A DNA stretch of 64,000 nucleotides from Megalonaias nervosa (Eukaryota > Mollusca > Bivalvia > Unionida > Unionidae), in NCBI GenBank assembly GCA_016617855.1, contig JAECUM010004356.1, positions 48,940 through 112,939 on the forward strand. The letters run 5' to 3'. This document shows positions 34,216 through 44,808 of the stretch, piece after piece. A program made the translations under genes and the position numbers. The notes under the pieces were generated by a model that saw only the letters and a program-made list of their open reading frames with translations, made no database searches and was not told the DNA's origin. Each line of letters starts with the position of its first letter. Position 1 is the stretch's first letter.

Positions 34216-34639
34216 CTTCTACCCGCAAAAGAGGCACTGAGACTAGGGTGCAACCATACATTCCGAAACCACTTTCTGCGGCATCTCCAGTTGCCTCAGG
34301 TTCTACCGCCTCTCGGTTGCTGGTGATGCCAGCTAAGCCCAATTTGGCACCCGTTATTCCTAATTTGATAAACAATGGAAACCCGTGTCTCCAAGAACTT
34401 CTCCTCCAGCGGTGTCACACTCCTCCTCCATCTTTTTAGCCGCAGCGGCAGCTGCTCACAAAGTACCTGCCCCAAAATCAAAGTCCAAGAGAGATCTGGC
34501 ATGTTACAGATGTTTATTGGATTTCTCCAAACAAGAACTGTCCCGATTTAATCCGTTGCGAACCCGTCCACGACGAGTGATGCCTGTCATCAAGTTGATA
34601 CGACTTAAAGACAACCAGTGGCGACGCATTCCAGTATAA
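34202..34639 (+). pseudogene. Ala/Pro/Ser-rich basic protein, one frameshift
   Basis: Two overlapping frames, about 34202-34380 (VQPYIPKPLSAASPVASG) and 34385-34639 (ending MPVIKLIRLKDNQWRRIPV), join at a frameshift near 34380. The middle has an eight-Ala stretch flanked by Ser/Lys. There is no recognised domain. Composition (basic, Pro/Ala-rich, low complexity) would suit a nucleic-acid-binding virion or nuclear protein, but this is inference from composition. Confidence 0.4.
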
Positions 34640-34657
34640 AAAGACCTCGTGCAAACG

Positions 34658-34798
34658 ATGGATATCAGAGCTTTTGTGTTCCTCAACACCCAAAGATGTC
34701 CCCTCAAAGAAATGCACACGACCACCATCGTCGTTTTCCTGTCCAAAAAGGAAAAGGAAAAAGAAAAGGACAGTCTCATCATCCAAGAAAACACTTAG
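34658..34798 (+). CDS. Small ORF, copy 1 (46 residues) of a duplicated Polinton module
   Basis: Begins MDIRAFVFLNTQRCPLKEMH, then a Lys/Glu-rich stretch. A related ORF starts at 34955 with MDFSVFLFLNKKDVP. Conservation of start and first residues in two tandem copies argues that the ORF is real. Function is unknown. Confidence 0.45.
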   Translation: MDIRAFVFLNTQRCPLKEMHTTTIVVFLSKKEKEKEKDSLIIQENT

Positions 34799-34875
34799 CC
34801 AAACATAGACTTTTACCACTGAAAGACCATGACGTACAAAGAAAAAGAGTGGCAACCAAAAGAGGTGGATTTTAA
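34780..34875 (+). pseudogene. PX-like GG-motif fragment, decayed copy 2
   Basis: The frame reading KHLAKHRLLPLKDHD and RKRVATKRGGF aligns with CLAKHRHVLRQM and KKKMLVQRGGF of the intact paralog at 35122-35439. It is fused directly to the end of the small ORF at 34798, so the spacer seen in the downstream copy has been deleted. Confidence 0.5.
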
Positions 34876-34954
34876 CGCCTCTTGTTACCATAGATTCTCC
34901 AAGGATTTAATCTATTACCACCAGCCACCAAAAAAGAAGGAGGTATGTCAAGCG

Positions 34955-35100
34955 ATGGATTTCAGTGTATTTTTATTTCTGAATAAAAAAGATGTCCCCT
35001 AAAAGATGTGCACACCACTCTCTTACCAGAAAGGAAAGAAAAGGAAAGGACTCCCTTCTCGTTTATCCAAACATTGGGACATGTTTTCCGTCTTGTCTAA
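34955..35100 (+). pseudogene. Small ORF, copy 2 of the duplicated module, frameshifted
   Basis: Starts MDFSVFLFLNKKDVP and stops, but a one-base frame change keeps it aligned to copy 1: CPLKDVHTTLLPERKEKE here against CPLKEMHTTT there. It ends at TAA 35098-35100, 21 bases before the PX-like ATG at 35122. Confidence 0.45.
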
Positions 35101-35121
35101 AGCCCCCACCCCACCCCACCC

Positions 35122-35439
35122 ATGCGAAACCAACTCATTCAAACCTCTTCCAAAGACGCCATCGGTACCGTGAGCAAATGTTGTCTGAATGTTTTGAAAG
35201 GAACGATACCTTTGTCTAAACACCAGAAAGAATGCTTAGCCAAACATCGACACGTTCTTCGCCAAATGATCCAAAAAGAGAAAATTCCCATTCGTCAAAA
35301 GAAAAAAATGTTGGTGCAACGCGGAGGATTTTTGTCCCTGATAGGACCTCTTGTCAAAGAAAGAGTGGGAGCCGTGCTCGCAGGACCTTTGGGAGATGTT
35401 TTACTGATAGGTCCAAGATATAAAAAGTCAAAAAGATAA
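35122..35439 (+). CDS. Short basic GG-motif protein (PX-like), copy 3, intact
   Basis: 105 residues, one of the few uninterrupted Polinton genes here. Residues 1-30 hold an amphipathic KCCLNVLKGTIPLSKHQ stretch, 35-70 are very basic (CLAKHRHVLRQMIQKEK, IRQKKKMLVQRGGF), and 71-95 form a hydrophobic Gly/Leu/Val segment that could be a membrane-active or packing helix, ending KKSKR. Such proteins are seen in Polintons and in adenovirus-like elements and are thought to be DNA-condensing or minor virion proteins; that role is not shown by the sequence. It lies between the duplicated small ORF and the coiled-coil gene. Confidence 0.65.
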   Translation: MRNQLIQTSSKDAIGTVSKCCLNVLKGTIPLSKHQKECLAKHRHVLRQMIQKEKIPIRQKKKMLVQRGGFLSLIGPLVKERVGAVLAGPLGDVLLIGPRYKKSKR

Positions 35440-35487
35440 AAGGGACCTCTGGAGTAAAAATATCGCAGACGTGACCTTTGGAATCTG

Positions 35488-36150
35488 ATGGAAGGACGAA
35501 AACCAGCTTTAGTGCCATACAAACTATTGATTGAATTCCATCGTTGGCAAGAACAACGAACCCCACATTTACCTCCCAATGCTCATTTGACCGAGATATC
35601 CCAGTTAAACACAAATTGCAATCATTGATGGATCGCAGCGATTTCTCAGAAGCGGAAAAATTGCAACGGGGTGGTCTACTGTTGCAACGACTTCAACTCT
35701 TTCACCAGAAAGCTTTAGACGAAACAGCTCTGCGAACTCAGAAAGATTTTGAGGCCCTGATGAAATGTCCATCACCACCACCACCAACACCACCCCAACG
35801 GCCAAGACAGACTCAGCCCCACGTATGCGTGAAGAAGAAGAGGGACGAGAAAAGTCTTTCAAACATCGCCAACAGCTCCCATCCCTAGTAAGATTGCAGC
35901 GTCCTTGTTGACCCCTTCCCCACATCCCAACGAGAACTTAAAGATTGATGATGTCCACTCCTCCTTCGACAGAAGTCAAAAAGAAAGAAGGGAAACCAGA
36001 AGTAAAAAAGAAAAGACAAAAGCCATCCCATTACCACCACCACTACCATCGACTTATACTCCCATTGCACATCGGACACGTAATGCCGTTTCCAAACGGC
36101 CACCTCGCCCCATCCAGGGTTGCATCAGTAAAGAGTTTATGACTTATTAA
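35488..36150 (+). pseudogene. Polinton coiled-coil protein, frameshifted
   Basis: The ATG at 35488 gives MEGRKPALVPYKLL. After a frame change near 35600 come LQSLMDRSDFSEAEKLQRGG and LLQRLQLFHQKALDE (helical, leucine-heptad-like), then a Pro/Thr-rich low-complexity region (about 35765-35830) and, after a further frame change near 35880, a basic end with PIAHRTRNAVSKRPPRP. The order of a short helical pair followed by a Pro-rich and basic tail is what I know from uncharacterised Polinton proteins near the integrase end. Biochemical role is unknown. Confidence 0.5.
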
Positions 36151-36512
36151 AAAAGTCGTGATGGAGACTTGTGCTAGCCTGCATTTACTACGATCCAGCC
36201 CATCCTTCAGGTTAAGGAGGAGTTCAGAAATTGCATCTGTAACAAGATAACCGAGTTGGGATTTCGGATTAACAACAAAACACTGTTGATGGTAATACAA
36301 ATACAATATTTAATGATGTATGATTTAAATAAGAAACTAAATATGATTGACACGTGCGTGTATGGGTCCAAATATTGGACGAATTAACATATTCGCACGA
36401 ACCTACTAATGCAACAAATACAAATACAAATATATGATCTTATACGGTGCAAGGACAAAAAGAAAGTACGATTCACGGTATATCACAAAAAGAAAAGAAT
36501 GAGTTTTACACA

Positions 36513-36712
36513 ACTGCAAAACAAATTAGGTATTCACTCAAAATAGTTAACTGATATTTACTAAAATAGTAAAACAAATGAAGTATTCACTCAGAATAGT
36601 GAACTGATATTTTACTCACTCAAAATAATGAACTGATATTTTTCTCAATAGTAAAACAAATTAAGTATTCACTCAGAATAGTGAACTGATATTTTACTCA
36701 AATAGTAAAATG
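36513..36712. repeat. Tandem repeat of ~70-80 bp, about 2.5 units
   Basis: Built on taaaacaaattaagtattca, ctcagaatagtgaactga and tattttactca blocks. The three successive units differ in length by loss or gain of short parts. Confidence 0.8.
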
Positions 36713-36959
36713 ATAATAAGGCAGATATCACAAGATATCTATTCACTTCCTAAACACTGGGTATAACAAGACCCCGAAATTAGCCCACGGCCAAAAGATT
36801 TCATGTACGGAGCAATACAAACACTCCCTCAACATCACACTTTGCTACCAGTCACACTGGCCAATCAAGCAAAGGTTATAGGTAGTCACCGACCACCATT
36901 CATTCCTAGGTCAAACAAGCAATTAGCGTCCACCACTTTGGTCTGCAATGCCCGATCAT

Positions 36960-37245
36960 CTGCTACTTGACCCGTAACACACTTCACTCAGCTGCACGGC
37001 CACCGTCCAAACAGCTCCGTTGCCAGCTCCATCATCAGCTTCACAGCCGCTATGGCCAGCACCACAGCCGTCATGGTCAACTTCCATGGTCAGCTCTTTA
37101 GCTGGTACCTCGTCAACCCTGACCACCATGGTCAGCTCCACAGCTACCGTCAGCTCTGATCCCCATGGATCAGCTCCACAGCTTCCACGGTCAGTTCTAA
37201 TCACCATGGCCAGCTCTGATCACCATGGATCAGCTCCCATCAGCT
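36960..37245. repeat. Degenerate minisatellite with ccatgg-tcagctcc core
   Basis: About ten irregular units of 20-30 bases containing (a/c)ccatgg(t/a)cagctc. The plus-strand frame 37020-37247 is open only because the repeat lacks stops, so it is not called as a gene. Confidence 0.75.
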
Positions 37246-37989
37246 GAAAATAAATCCAATACCGTGTACTATGCATGACACGGGCATATACGGTAACACG
37301 TAATGACGTTATACACAGAAAGTTATAAAAAATACATTATCAGTCCTGCATTACAAAACAATAAACAGGTTCAGAAGTGAACCTGTGAATCATACGATTC
37401 CTGTAGCACTAAACGTTTCTTAACTAAATGCAACTTTGTAAAGTTCTTGCTAAGTCACAGACACGAATAGAAAATATTAGCATTATACTACGCAAGTCGA
37501 AGCTACAGAAAATATACGAAAATAAACGTGGTAGTACAATAGCTATAACTTACAATACACATAAGAAAAATAAATAACTTACATACCTCTACAGCTGGAG
37601 ATATGCAGGTCTCTAAGTAGACCGCTGACTGACAAAACGTTCCGTAATGTGTCGATTTGCTCTTACTGTGAGGCATTTATACACAGACAATGTAGCTTTA
37701 CATCGTCTGTGCAATCCATGTATTCGGGTTTTCCCATCGAAAGCACTTCGCGCGTGCGGCATAGGATGAACCTAACTCACTGTTTCGAAGTAATGTAGAA
37801 TATACATCAATCACCCTCGGGTATCGTTGTACACAAGAAACGAAACCCGAGTACATGTATTTAATAAAGAAATAGATTTATGCAATTCCGTGATAGTGTC
37901 ATGCTGCCGAAACCCAACTGAAAAGTGTCCGTTTTCTTTAAGTTCAACGATGGTTACAAGAATAAGCCACGTACACCTTACACGAACGT

Positions 37990-38916
37990 ATTCGACAAAA
38001 ATTTTCCAGAAGTCGCACTCGCCTGGAGGGCATCGGTCATCCATGTCAAGTCGATTTAGCCGACGTATCTCATTTGGCCACCTATAATCGTGGCTACTTT
38101 GTGTCATCCACGTCTTTTCCAAGTTTGGCTGGGTCGTACCATTGACTTCCAAATCGAGCACCGAGTTATTGCGAGACCTAAAACTGGTGTTGAAGCAAAG
38201 TCGTCGTCACCCTCTTCGATGGCAAACAGAGAATGGCACCGAATTTCTGAACCAAGCTTTCCAAAAAGAATTAAAGAAACGTGACATTAATCTTTTCACC
38301 ACCGAGAATACTGAAACCAAGACCAGCATCGTGGAACGTTTTCAACGTACCTTGAAAGAAAAAAGCATGTGTAAATATTTTACGCATCAACACACTCTCT
38401 AGTAGATCGACGTCTTGCCGCACCTGGTCCAAGTGCACAACCAATCTTACCAGCGGAGCATCGGATGTGTCCCACAAGAAGTGACTCCCGACAACGAATT
38501 GACCGTATTTGAGTGCCTGTTTCGTATGTTCCCGATTGTGACTGTCCTCAAGAAAGGTGGAGTGTTGAGGACGGGAGATTGGGTGCGCAATCGCAAAACC
38601 AAACGCACTTTCGACAAAGGTTGCTTACCCAAATGGTCCACAGAATTGTTTCGTTTCACTGGAGGGCGTGACCGTAATCCTGTCGTCTATGAATTGGAAG
38701 ACATGAACGGGGAAGTGTTAAAAGGAACGTTTTACTTGCCCGAGTTACAACGAGTGACCAAAAAAGGAAGACGAAGTGTACGACATCGAAAGCATTCTCG
38801 ATCGAAGAACCCGTAAAGTGGGAAAACGACTTGTCAAAGAAGTCAAAGTAAGTTGGAAAGGATATCCTCCCAGTTTTGATTCATAGATCGACGCTTCGCA
38901 AGTCATCGACTATTAA
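37990..38916 (+). pseudogene. Polinton integrase (DDE, rve-type) with C-terminal chromodomain, broken
   Basis: Would insert the element into the genome. The first acidic motif is CQVDLADVSHLATYN near 38044 in one frame, followed after a frameshift by VIHVFSKFGWVVPL, the second motif WQTENGTEFLN (the usual Asp is Glu), and the third, SIVERFQRTLK with its Glu, near 38330. Two stops lie at 38401-38406. The next segment (38415-38770) has YQRSIGCVPQEVTPDN, an SH3-like DWVRNRKTKRTFDKG stretch and YELEDMNGEVLKGTFY. In yet another frame a chromodomain follows (VYDIESILDRR, VKVSWKGYPPSFDS) with its Trp codon now TAG (38884-38886), ending at 38916. The chromodomain is usual for Polinton integrases and may bias insertion. 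The N-terminal zinc-binding part was not seen. Confidence 0.88.
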
Positions 38917-38930
38917 AGGAAGTGACTATC

Positions 38931-39201
38931 ATGCCCATCAACGCAAATCCTAAAACGCAAATCGTCTTTTACTGCCAAATCTTTGTAGTGTATTGTGTCA
39001 TCGTTGATGCCATTGCCAATTGGAGTTTGCAAGAAGGAGACGAACAATTGTGGCCATTTTACTGAGCGGTTGCATCGGGTACCTTCTCCTTCCCTGAAAT
39101 ACTCTAACGGCAACAACGGAAGCCTTGCGTCCAACGTCAGTCACCCTCCCAAGAGTAACCATGCATATGTAACTATTTACAACATCTACAATCACGAGTA
39201 A
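38931..39201 (+). pseudogene. Remnant ORF after the integrase, unrecognised
   Basis: ATG at 38931 opens MPINANPKTQIVFYCQIFVV, about 44 codons to a TAG near 39063. A second frame (39000-39200) has HFTERLHRVPSPSLKYSNGN. It could be the decayed start of a further Polinton gene, but no family is recognised. Confidence 0.3.
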
Positions 39202-39253
39202 AGTATGACAGTAACTTAATTATTTCATGTCAAAGATGCATGTGTCGCAATCC

Positions 39254-39308
39254 TGCACCTTCTCTGACAGGCACCCTGTTCCATTCGGGTGCCCATTCAG
39301 AAGGTGCA
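39254..39308. other. Two-stage hairpin (10-bp outer and 7-bp inner stem)
   Basis: tgcaccttct (39254-39263) pairs perfectly with agaaggtgca (39299-39308). Inside, ggcaccc (39270-39276) pairs perfectly with gggtgcc (39287-39293) around a 10-base loop. The two stems are joined by 6 and 5 unpaired bases. It lies just beyond the last Polinton coding sequence. Confidence 0.8.
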
Positions 39309-39896
39309 AGAGTGCAACATACTTAGTGAGACAAATGCTATTTATAGGTGCCTTTTCCACGCCTTGTTTTTTAAAATCATTGTCGATTCCAATGTACCAT
39401 ATTTCATTGAGGATCTGAATTCTGTGCGATTATTTTTTAATGAACGGTTTTCTTGTAATCCTTTGCGATTTTACTGTCTGGTAAAGTATGCTAAATAAAT
39501 CGCCAGCAATACTGGCAGCTTAAAGAAGGTTAATTTCTAATTGATATTTAGAAGAACGAAATTCCGAACGAATTACATCAAGGTTCTCTCTGGTATTTAT
39601 AAACGTTGACAAGTCAGGCTGTGTTGTTGAAGGAACGAGCTGATGTTTAGTGTTTTTTTTCATCCTGTTTTATGTCATTGGCGCATCCATGCCAAATTGC
39701 GAAATCGCAATTACATAGTTTGCAAAATGCAAATATTACCCTTTACTAGATGGATTCACAAATGTAAACATGATGATATAATCTTCCTTCCAGTTCTGGT
39801 TCTTTCTTCGCAAGAGAAAATTCTGAATCTTCTGCTTTCCTGTTCGACATGACTGAAAATTACGAAGATGAGCTAAAGTGATTGCAGCAACCACAA
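39309..39896. other. Flank right of the Polinton, no gene recognised
   Basis: AT-rich, no supported ORF. No terminal inverted repeat partner to the 18.8-19.7 kb region was found by eye. Confidence 0.5.
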
Positions 39897-40126
39897 GGGA
39901 TCGTGACCAAGAAAATTAAGAGTATCCGTCAATTGATACGGGGCTTTTGGGGGAGGGGTAGGGTCCAATTTATAACTATGTTACCAAGAAAATTAAGATA
40001 ATCCGTCAAGGAATAGTGGGCCCGGGGGAGGGGGGGTCCAACCTGTAACAATGTTATTTTGTTACACACCTCACCCCCTCCCCAGCCCTCTATTCATCGA
40101 CGTATTATTCTAATTTTCTTGGTAAC
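39897..40126. mobile_element. MITE-like palindrome with a duplicated left arm
   Basis: The palindrome proper is 39980-40126: gttaccaagaaaattaagat at the left pairs with the right end, gttaccaagaaaattagaat on the minus strand, and the next ~17 bases also match imperfectly. G-rich and C-rich inner parts complement each other. A second diverged copy of the left arm precedes it at about 39899-39965. No clear target duplication was seen. Confidence 0.7.
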
Positions 40127-40227
40127 GAGCACCTGTGGCGGCAACTGCTTTGCGCAGTCCAATATGGTGGTTAAAGACTGGCATAGTAGCCTCCATTTCG
40201 AATGAACCAATCATATTTTAGAACTCT

Positions 40228-40925
40228 ACATGGAATCAGATCACAATAGTACCGTTTCAGTACCCACGAATAGTCCCAGTCTATTTTTTAGAGTATTTTT
40301 TCCTGTCTTCTTTTGGTGGTGATATAAGAGCTACATTTAGGCATTCTTGGTATGGATTTCAAGGTAATTGTTTATTCTGTAGAATATGAGCTTATGGTGT
40401 GGTTGACTCTTTGTGTTTCGGTGACAGTGTACCGTGAGCAATAAGATCTTGGTGATGATCCGAAAGTGAAATCTGTGTTCCATTACACGCTTGTTTGTTT
40501 ACAGTCAAGCCTCTCAAAGAAATGCCAGTGAACATATGACAAGAACTTCACCGTGAAGTCATCTTTGAAGGCATTTTCGATTAACATATAATAAGAATTG
40601 ATTGTCACACAGTGGAAAGTTCAGTACTAAGAAACAAATGTAGTGAATATCTAGTAAAATTAATTATTCTGGGTCCTGTTCAGTGCAGTATTGATTAAAG
40701 TTTAAATTGGTATAAAATCTTTATTATTAACGACAGACACATGAAATTTTAATATGTTATGTATATTGACTTTGAAAACATAAGAATAAAATTAAAAATA
40801 AAAATTATTTTTATTTAAAAATTTATATAAATCTCTTTTGAAAAGTTTAAATTTTTTCCCCCCAAAATGCACATATATATTTATTGTGAATGATATTAAA
40901 CAATATAAGCATGAATGTATTCCTA
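40228..40925 (+). repeat. Dispersed ~700-bp repeat family A, copy 1
   Basis: Long co-linear match to 43320-43760 and to 55345-56055. Shared blocks include gcattcttggtatggatttc, gtgacagtgta, cctctcaaagaaatgc, caagaacttcaccgt and cagtactaagaaacaaatg. Longest together with copy 3. No coding capacity beyond very short ORFs. Confidence 0.88.
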
Positions 40926-43319
40926 CATCATGTACAAGATGAAATAATGGACATTTGTCAAATTTTGTCAGAGAAAATATCTTTGTAAGTCAAAATGAGA
41001 CCTTCATTTAAAATACATGAAGACAAAATTATATTTGGTATTGTGCCTTTAAGTCATTCAAACTTTTTATTAGGGGTACAACCAGTTACTTTATGTGTTT
41101 ATGATGAGGTGCTTTCCTGAGTAACATATATATAGCCTTCAGTAACTGTTCATAAACATAGTTATAGGGTATTTAGTGAGAGGACATAGATGAAAACTTT
41201 ATACCAGAACCTACTCAGGTTCTCTACTAAATCATTTTAAACTGTCAGAGAATGAAATACAAGTCAAAACGGATAAAATATACTTTCCCCAGGTATATCT
41301 ACTCTCGGAAGTAAGAAAACAGCAAAATGATGCAAGTTGAACACAAAATGTATTCCACTTTATTGTTCACTTTGGTTAAGATATTGATTGATGTAGTGTA
41401 GCTTTGTGTCCGATATGATATTATGGGAATTATAATGAGCCATTTTGCTTTATGCATTATTAACTAGTAACAATATTTGTTAATTGGCACTCTAAAAATT
41501 ACATAAGAAATATTCAAACGGATAATTTGAATTTAACTTTGTATAACTGATCTTAACATGGTTACATACCCCACATGAGCAAATATCCATATGTTTTAGA
41601 ATGTTTGGGATCAAAAGTTCACATTCAGTACATCATATATAGACTGACATTGTACCTATAGTGAATCTATAAGGCACATATCTGACTGTGTGCACTTGAA
41701 ATATCCCAAAATGTTATTTTCATCATGAATATGTTTATGTATGGTAACATATTTCAATTCAGTACTTTGACAGAGTGTGGTATTGTAGCATTGGCTGAAA
41801 TCATGATTCCACTGAATCATTAAGTTAATCATTGGTAACCAACATTCTTAAAATTACTCTAAAAATGTCTAAACAGATCATTTGAATTACATTTGTAAAC
41901 TTAATCTTAGCAAGTACATTGTATATGTCCCACATATGCAAATCTCCATCCTCGTTTACAAGTTCTGGGGATCAAAATTTCACATTTAGTTGATGATATA
42001 GCATCTGTTGGTACCTATAGTTGATCTGTTTGGACACATTTGGGTGTATTCACTTGCAACATCCAAAATTATCTCCCTCATGAATAAGATTGCTTATAGT
42101 AGTATATTGTCACTCAACTTTCCTGTATAATGGTATGTACTAATGTTTGCACGAATGATCAAACCTCACCTAATATTGCCTTCAACTTTATGATACATAG
42201 TCTACCTAATTACATGTAGTTAATTAGCCTGTAAATGGCTAAATATGCTTCTAGAAACCTCATATTTTTGGGATGAATTTATCACTTTAATACATGCCCA
42301 TTGCTTCACATTTCTGAGCCTCACTCTGTCAAGTTTAATATTTTTTTCCCATGCTTGCCCCCTTAATGTTATTTTGAAATCACCATATCTAATACATTTT
42401 AACTTCATTTACCTACATCTTGCCCTTTTTTTTTCTTTTTTTTTTTAGCATTAAGTGAAACACGTTATGTATTTTCAGGTCTATCCTGGTAGCTGGAACA
42501 AAGTGTTAGAGTTGGATCAGCCTGGAAGCTCTCCAGTAGTCCGGTGGTGATAACATGGTTTCAAAAGGACATGTGCAGTGAACTGCCACAAGTGACCAAG
42601 ATTAGTTCATATCACCACACTGATAGGCTATGGAACTCATTTTAGCTATAAAGCATGGTACTGGTCCCATCAAAACTTCAAATCTGAGTGTGCTATTATT
42701 TATACGAACAACTGCCTAAGTACCTGACACAATAAATGTGGAACATAGCACCTCTCATTGTTTCTTTAGTGTGTACATATGCATCTGGACAGGCATATTG
42801 CAATTTGCTGCAAAAATCACTGCGAGCTGTTGCTACACCACCCCTGGGAAAAATGTTGTACAAACCAAAACTAACATTTATTGTAAATACCATTCATTAG
42901 TCAACTTTCTTGTCTAAAATTTGTCAGTTTGAATTTAAAACTTGTATGAAAATTTAATTTTCAATAAAATTTAATTTTAAAAATTTAAATATTTATTTAA
43001 ACTTCCATTAAAATTTAATTTATCAATGTTTTACAATTTCAAACATATTTTCAGACAGGCTTCATCTTGTATTACAATTAGGTTCTTACCGTTTGAAAAA
43101 TTCTTATAATTAAGGAAGATAAGCAAATTTAGTTTTGGTTTCCCAAGAGCACTTGGACCAAAGCTTGCACCCTGTGGAACACCAGAACTACACACTTTCT
43201 GACAGCTGTCACGTCTTGTTTGGAAGGAAATTCAAAAAGTCTTCATGTATAAAGTTGAAATAGGTGTGGCATGCAAATACAAAAGCCTGACTCCAATTGG
43301 CCATAAAAAGTTGGTCTGT
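40926..43319. other. Intergenic stretch, no gene recognised
   Basis: AT-rich; no ORF with recognised similarity. A possible short exon at 42479-42550 (acceptor attttcag) is discussed as a finding. There is a T-rich tract near 42425-42450. Confidence 0.5.
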
Positions 43320-43760
43320 TAGGAATCAGATCACAATTAATAGTGACAGTTCAGTACCCACGAATGTAGTCCCAGTCTACTTTTAGAGCATTGTTTTCCT
43401 GTCTCCTTTTGATGGTGATACAAGAGTTAGATTTAGGCATTCTTGGTATGGATTTAAAGGTAATTGTTTATTCTTTAGAATATGATTTCATGGTGTGGTT
43501 GTGTCTGTGTGTTTTCAGTGACAGTGTAAAGTGAGTAATAAGGTCTTGGTGATCTTTGTTCCATTGCACACTGGTTAGTTTACAGTCCAGTCTCTCAAAG
43601 AAATACCGGTAAACCAACGACAAGAACTTCACCGTCAAGTCATATTTGAAGGTATTTGAGATTAACATATGATTTGTATTGACTGTCACACAGTGTTGAG
43701 ATCAGTACTGAGAAACAAATGTAGAGAATATATAGTCAAATTAATTGTGTTCTGGGTCCA
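43320..43760 (+). repeat. Dispersed repeat family A, copy 2
   Basis: Matches the first ~450 bases of copies 1 and 3, beginning aggaatcagatcacaatta and ending near gttctgggtcc. It lacks the AT-rich 3' part found in copies 1 and 3. Confidence 0.88.
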
Positions 43761-44808
43761 TATCCCTATGTATATGCGATATATTTACTCTCAGAATGGA
43801 ACTGGGTGCCCATTCTAAATATAAAATTGCAAGGAAACATTTATTCCAATTTTTTATTTATTTAAAAAACGGATTTTTATCAAGGAAAATGTACAGCCGT
43901 ATTCAGGTCCGAAACATGGGATAAATACAGGATAAACGGGACACTTGGCAGCTATGTAAGTATGAAATTTAAATTTGTGTGTAGACAGTCTCCCTTAGCT
44001 GTATTTCCGGGTTTTATGTATAAGATAAGAAAACAAACAGCTTTCAACATAGTTCGAGGATGAAGAGTCCTGGACTGTTCGCTCATGAGACTCAGGAGTC
44101 CTCAGCCTATATCTATGGTATTAACTCGATGGATCCCTTACTTTCAAAAGGATAGGCAGGAAAATGAAAAAGAACATGGTCATTATTTGTATAATATCAA
44201 AATTGAATTCTTACCATTTATGATATAACACTAAAGACTAAACATATTTTTCAGTAAACATGTAAACACAATGTTACGTTTAACCATTATACATGTAAAT
44301 TTACAATTTTTAACCCAACAACAACATTACAAACAATAAAGCACAACAATAAAATCATGTACAGTTAGTTTCAATCCCAAAAACAATCACTCAGAATAAA
44401 TTGTAATTACTAAACAGTAATGTAATGCCTTAAGTATTATTGGCTGTAAGGAATAAATGTGGGATATAAAGTGGTCTCTATTGAAATGATCAAGTAATCT
44501 TGGTACATGTATGGTACCTAAATATATTTAGCTTGGGACTGTAGATCTGAACTATTGTCAAGTTGAATTCACAAAGCTTTAGGTACTTATACTCAAATAA
44601 CACAGGTCAAATTAAATTTTCATCCATTTTTGTTGTTATTGTATTAGTGTCATTTTCATCACAAGTTCATTTTTTGAAAAATGAAAATAGGTTTGCCGAC
44701 CCACTTTTATGAGTCAGCATACTTTCAATGCTTTTTTTAAAAAAAAACCTCTACTTATACTGCAATGACCTAGAGAAATCAGATGTATTTAAATAACAGT
44801 TAATATTA
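43761..44808. other. Intergenic stretch, no gene recognised
   Basis: AT-rich with no supported coding sequence. Confidence 0.5.

Larger units (their letters stand above)
36151..37989. other. Non-coding segment between Polinton genes
   Basis: 1.8 kb without recognisable coding sequence inside an otherwise gene-dense element. It contains two repeat clusters (36513-36712, 36960-37245). AT-rich to about 36.9 kb, then GC-richer, then AT-rich again. This is where I would look first for the missing Polinton genes (inference), so it may be a deletion filled by other sequence. Confidence 0.55.
19733..39201 (+). mobile_element. Decayed Polinton (Maverick) with a nested MULE
   Basis: Polintons are large self-replicating, virus-like DNA transposons. 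The diagnostic genes are here on one strand: family-B DNA polymerase (19.7-30.4 kb), FtsK/HerA-type packaging ATPase (33.0-33.75 kb), short basic GG-motif proteins (33.75-35.44 kb), a coiled-coil protein (35.5-36.15 kb) and a chromodomain integrase (38.0-38.9 kb). Polymerase and integrase sit at opposite ends, as usual. Removing the 6.65-kb nested MULE leaves about 13 kb, shorter than a typical 15-20 kb element. Major capsid protein and protease genes were not found, and 36.2-37.9 kb holds non-coding repeats. I could not identify terminal inverted repeats, so both boundaries are only the outermost recognised coding sequence. Nearly every gene has stops or frameshifts, so the copy is dead. Confidence 0.88.

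Noticed and set aside
37020..37247. Ser/Pro-rich ORF of 75 codons
   Set aside because: Open only because the ccatgg-cagctcc minisatellite lacks stops; no start context and no similarity.
37811..38161. Minus-strand ORF of 116 codons
   Set aside because: Antisense to the start of the Polinton integrase.
18761..39600. Terminal inverted repeats of the Polinton
   Set aside because: I compared the 18.8-19.7 kb and 39.0-39.6 kb flanks by eye on both strands and found no convincing long match, so the element ends are left open.
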